A stretch of 7,082 bases of DNA, taken from positions 1-7,082 of the forward strand of contig JAJONK010000125.1 in the NCBI GenBank assembly GCA_021323355.1, read 5' to 3'. The position numbers were made by a program, and so were the translations under genes. Shown here one piece after another: positions 6,499 to 7,082 of the stretch; within the stretch, counting starts at the first letter, position 1, and each line of letters starts with the position of its first letter. Under the pieces are notes generated by a model. That model was given only the letters and a program-made list of their open reading frames with translations. It was not told the DNA's origin and searched no databases. The DNA comes from Deltaproteobacteria bacterium (GTDB lineage: Bacteria > Desulfobacterota > Binatia > UBA9968).

Positions 6499-6527
6499 TC
6501 TATACATTCTTTTTTCCAGAGCAACAA
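6499..6527 (-). promoter_or_regulatory. Candidate sigma70-like promoter for the operon
   Basis: On the minus strand TTGTTG (6527-6522) and TATAGA (6504-6499) are spaced by 17 bases, which would start transcription near 6492 and leave a leader of about 60 bases before the ATG at 6429. The -10 matches TATAAT at 4 of 6 positions and the -35 only 3 of 6, so this is a weak candidate. Confidence 0.3.
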
Positions 6528-6542
6528 CGTGGCGCATTCAGG

Positions 6543-6571
6543 TTGCAAGGCTAACGCGGGTGGATTAAAAG
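6543..6571 (+). promoter_or_regulatory. Candidate sigma70-like promoter for the deacetylase gene
   Basis: TTGCAA (6543-6548) and TAAAAG (6566-6571) are spaced by 17 bases, each matching consensus at 4 of 6 positions. Transcription would begin near 6578 and leave a leader of about 80 bases. The AT-rich block around 6620-6633 is an alternative. Weak evidence. Confidence 0.2.
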
Positions 6572-6644
6572 GCACTTTAGTGAATGCAAACATCGCATCG
6601 ATGGAGAGCGTGGAGAAGTCATTTAATCAATTTAGGCAGGCGAA

Positions 6645-6656
6645 CAGAGGAGGTTC
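6645..6656 (+). promoter_or_regulatory. Ribosome binding site of deacetylase gene, right arm of 12-bp inverted repeat
   Basis: CAGAGGAGGTTC carries AGGAGG, about six bases before the ATG at 6660, and decides this start over other possible ones. It is the exact inverted copy of 6431-6442. Confidence 0.8.
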
Positions 6657-6659
6657 AAA

Positions 6660-7082
6660 ATGGAGCTGCAACAACGTCATTCTCGCGGCAACGTATTCTG
6701 GCCCGGCAACAATCGGATCGCGGTGTTTCTAAGCTTTGATTTCCAAGGCGGCGAGGACGTTCGGCCGGACAAGAATGGCAGGATCAATCATGAAGAGTAC
6801 ACTCAGGCTGAATACGGCCCCAACACCGGGATCTGGCGAATCCTGCGCATCCTTTCGGCCAACGATGTAAAGGCAACATTTCTTACCTGCGGCGGGATCG
6901 CGGAAAGGTACCCGGAAGCCGTTGCGGCGATCATCGCTCAAGGGCACGAAGTGGCGGGCCATGGCTATCATCATGAAGTTGCCCGTGATCTGAGCAAGGA
7001 GGAGGAGCGCGATGTCATGAAGCGAACCAGTGAAATGCTTCTCAACCGCGCCCAAAAACCGCCGGTCGGATGGCGTTCGTGC
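6660..7082 (+). CDS. NodB-fold polysaccharide deacetylase-family hydrolase, 3' end outside the window
   Basis: The open frame runs 141 codons from an ATG with a strong ribosome binding site to the window edge. The N-terminal part of a carbohydrate esterase 4 / NodB-homology domain is visible: motif 1 as 'IAVFLSFDFQGGED' (20-33, Asp27), the 'VKATFLTCGGIAERYPEAV' region (70-88), motif 2 as 'GHEVAGHGYHH' (95-105) with His101 and His105 as metal ligands, and the beginning of motif 3, 'VGWRSC' (136-141). Motif 1 is not the classic T-F-D-D. With the 'WPGNNRIAV' lead-in and no signal peptide, the protein looks more like the cytoplasmic HpPgdA / PuuE / cyclic-imide-hydrolase branch than a secreted chitin or xylan deacetylase. 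It may therefore hydrolyse an amide or cyclic imide rather than a polysaccharide; this is inference. It is divergent from the CoA-transferase operon and shares its control region. Confidence 0.9.
   Translation, partial: MELQQRHSRGNVFWPGNNRIAVFLSFDFQGGEDVRPDKNGRINHEEYTQAEYGPNTGIWRILRILSANDVKATFLTCGGIAERYPEAVAAIIAQGHEVAGHGYHHEVARDLSKEEERDVMKRTSEMLLNRAQKPPVGWRSC

Larger units (their letters stand above)
6430..6659. promoter_or_regulatory. Divergent intergenic control region
   Basis: These 230 bp lie between the minus-strand operon and the plus-strand deacetylase gene and must hold the promoters of both unless transcription reads in from outside. Both ends carry the same 12 bases in opposite orientation, including each gene's Shine-Dalgarno sequence. 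No coding frame in it has a ribosome binding site. No strong operator palindrome was found. Confidence 0.65.

Noticed and set aside
6372..6593. Minus-strand 73-codon frame covering the intergenic region
   Set aside because: No ribosome binding site, unrecognisable product, overlaps the start of the binding-protein gene in another frame.
6729..7055. Minus-strand 108-codon frame
   Set aside because: Antisense to the deacetylase gene, whose metal-binding motifs are clear.

Overview
The window looks like chromosomal DNA of a free-living, metabolically versatile bacterium, GC-rich but not extreme (roughly mid-50s percent by eye). NMT1-type binding proteins without an adjacent permease or ATPase, family III CoA-transferases, split MaoC hydratases and a DUF3891 protein together recall uncultured soil or sediment lineages of the Deltaproteobacteria/Rokubacteria/Tectomicrobia kind. 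That placement is from memory of gene content, not a search. I see no tRNA, rRNA, insertion sequence, CRISPR or phage gene.

Layout. (1) Positions 1-816, minus strand: a DUF3891-family protein, running off the left edge at its C-terminal end. (2) 817-1107: a spacer with two imperfect hairpin candidates and an AT-rich leader for the DUF3891 gene. (3) 1108-6429, minus strand: a tight six-gene operon read from right to left. In transcription order it encodes two secreted NMT1/SsuA-like solute-binding proteins, a complete family III (CaiB/BaiF) CoA-transferase, a FAS1-like/MaoC N-terminal-type hotdog protein, a second, divergent CaiB/BaiF protein, and a short MaoC hotdog protein. Four of the five junctions are overlaps (ATGA, 11 bp, GTGA, ATGA); the last has a 17 bp gap. 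(4) 6430-6659: a divergent intergenic region. (5) 6660-7082, plus strand: the N-terminal 141 residues of a NodB/polysaccharide-deacetylase-fold hydrolase without signal peptide, cut by the right edge.

How it may work together. The operon reads as a capture, CoA activation and hydration module for an organic acid: binding proteins in the periplasm, CoA transfer onto the acid, then hydration of an enoyl-CoA. The most interesting point is that the enzymes come as two interleaved pairs (CoA-transferase B, hydratase half 1, CoA-transferase A, hydratase half 2). In each pair the key residues look divided: CoA-transferase B keeps the family Asp (Asp209) while A has Thr176 there. Hotdog half 1 keeps the Asp of the hydratase motif but has Trp for His, and half 2 keeps the His but has Asn for Asp. 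This suggests two heteromeric enzymes with one catalytic and one helper subunit. The substrate is unknown; a dicarboxylic or aryl/branched acid is plausible by analogy with heteromeric CoA-transferases such as BbsEF, SmtAB and SptAB, and with mesaconyl-CoA and ChsH1/ChsH2-type hydratases.
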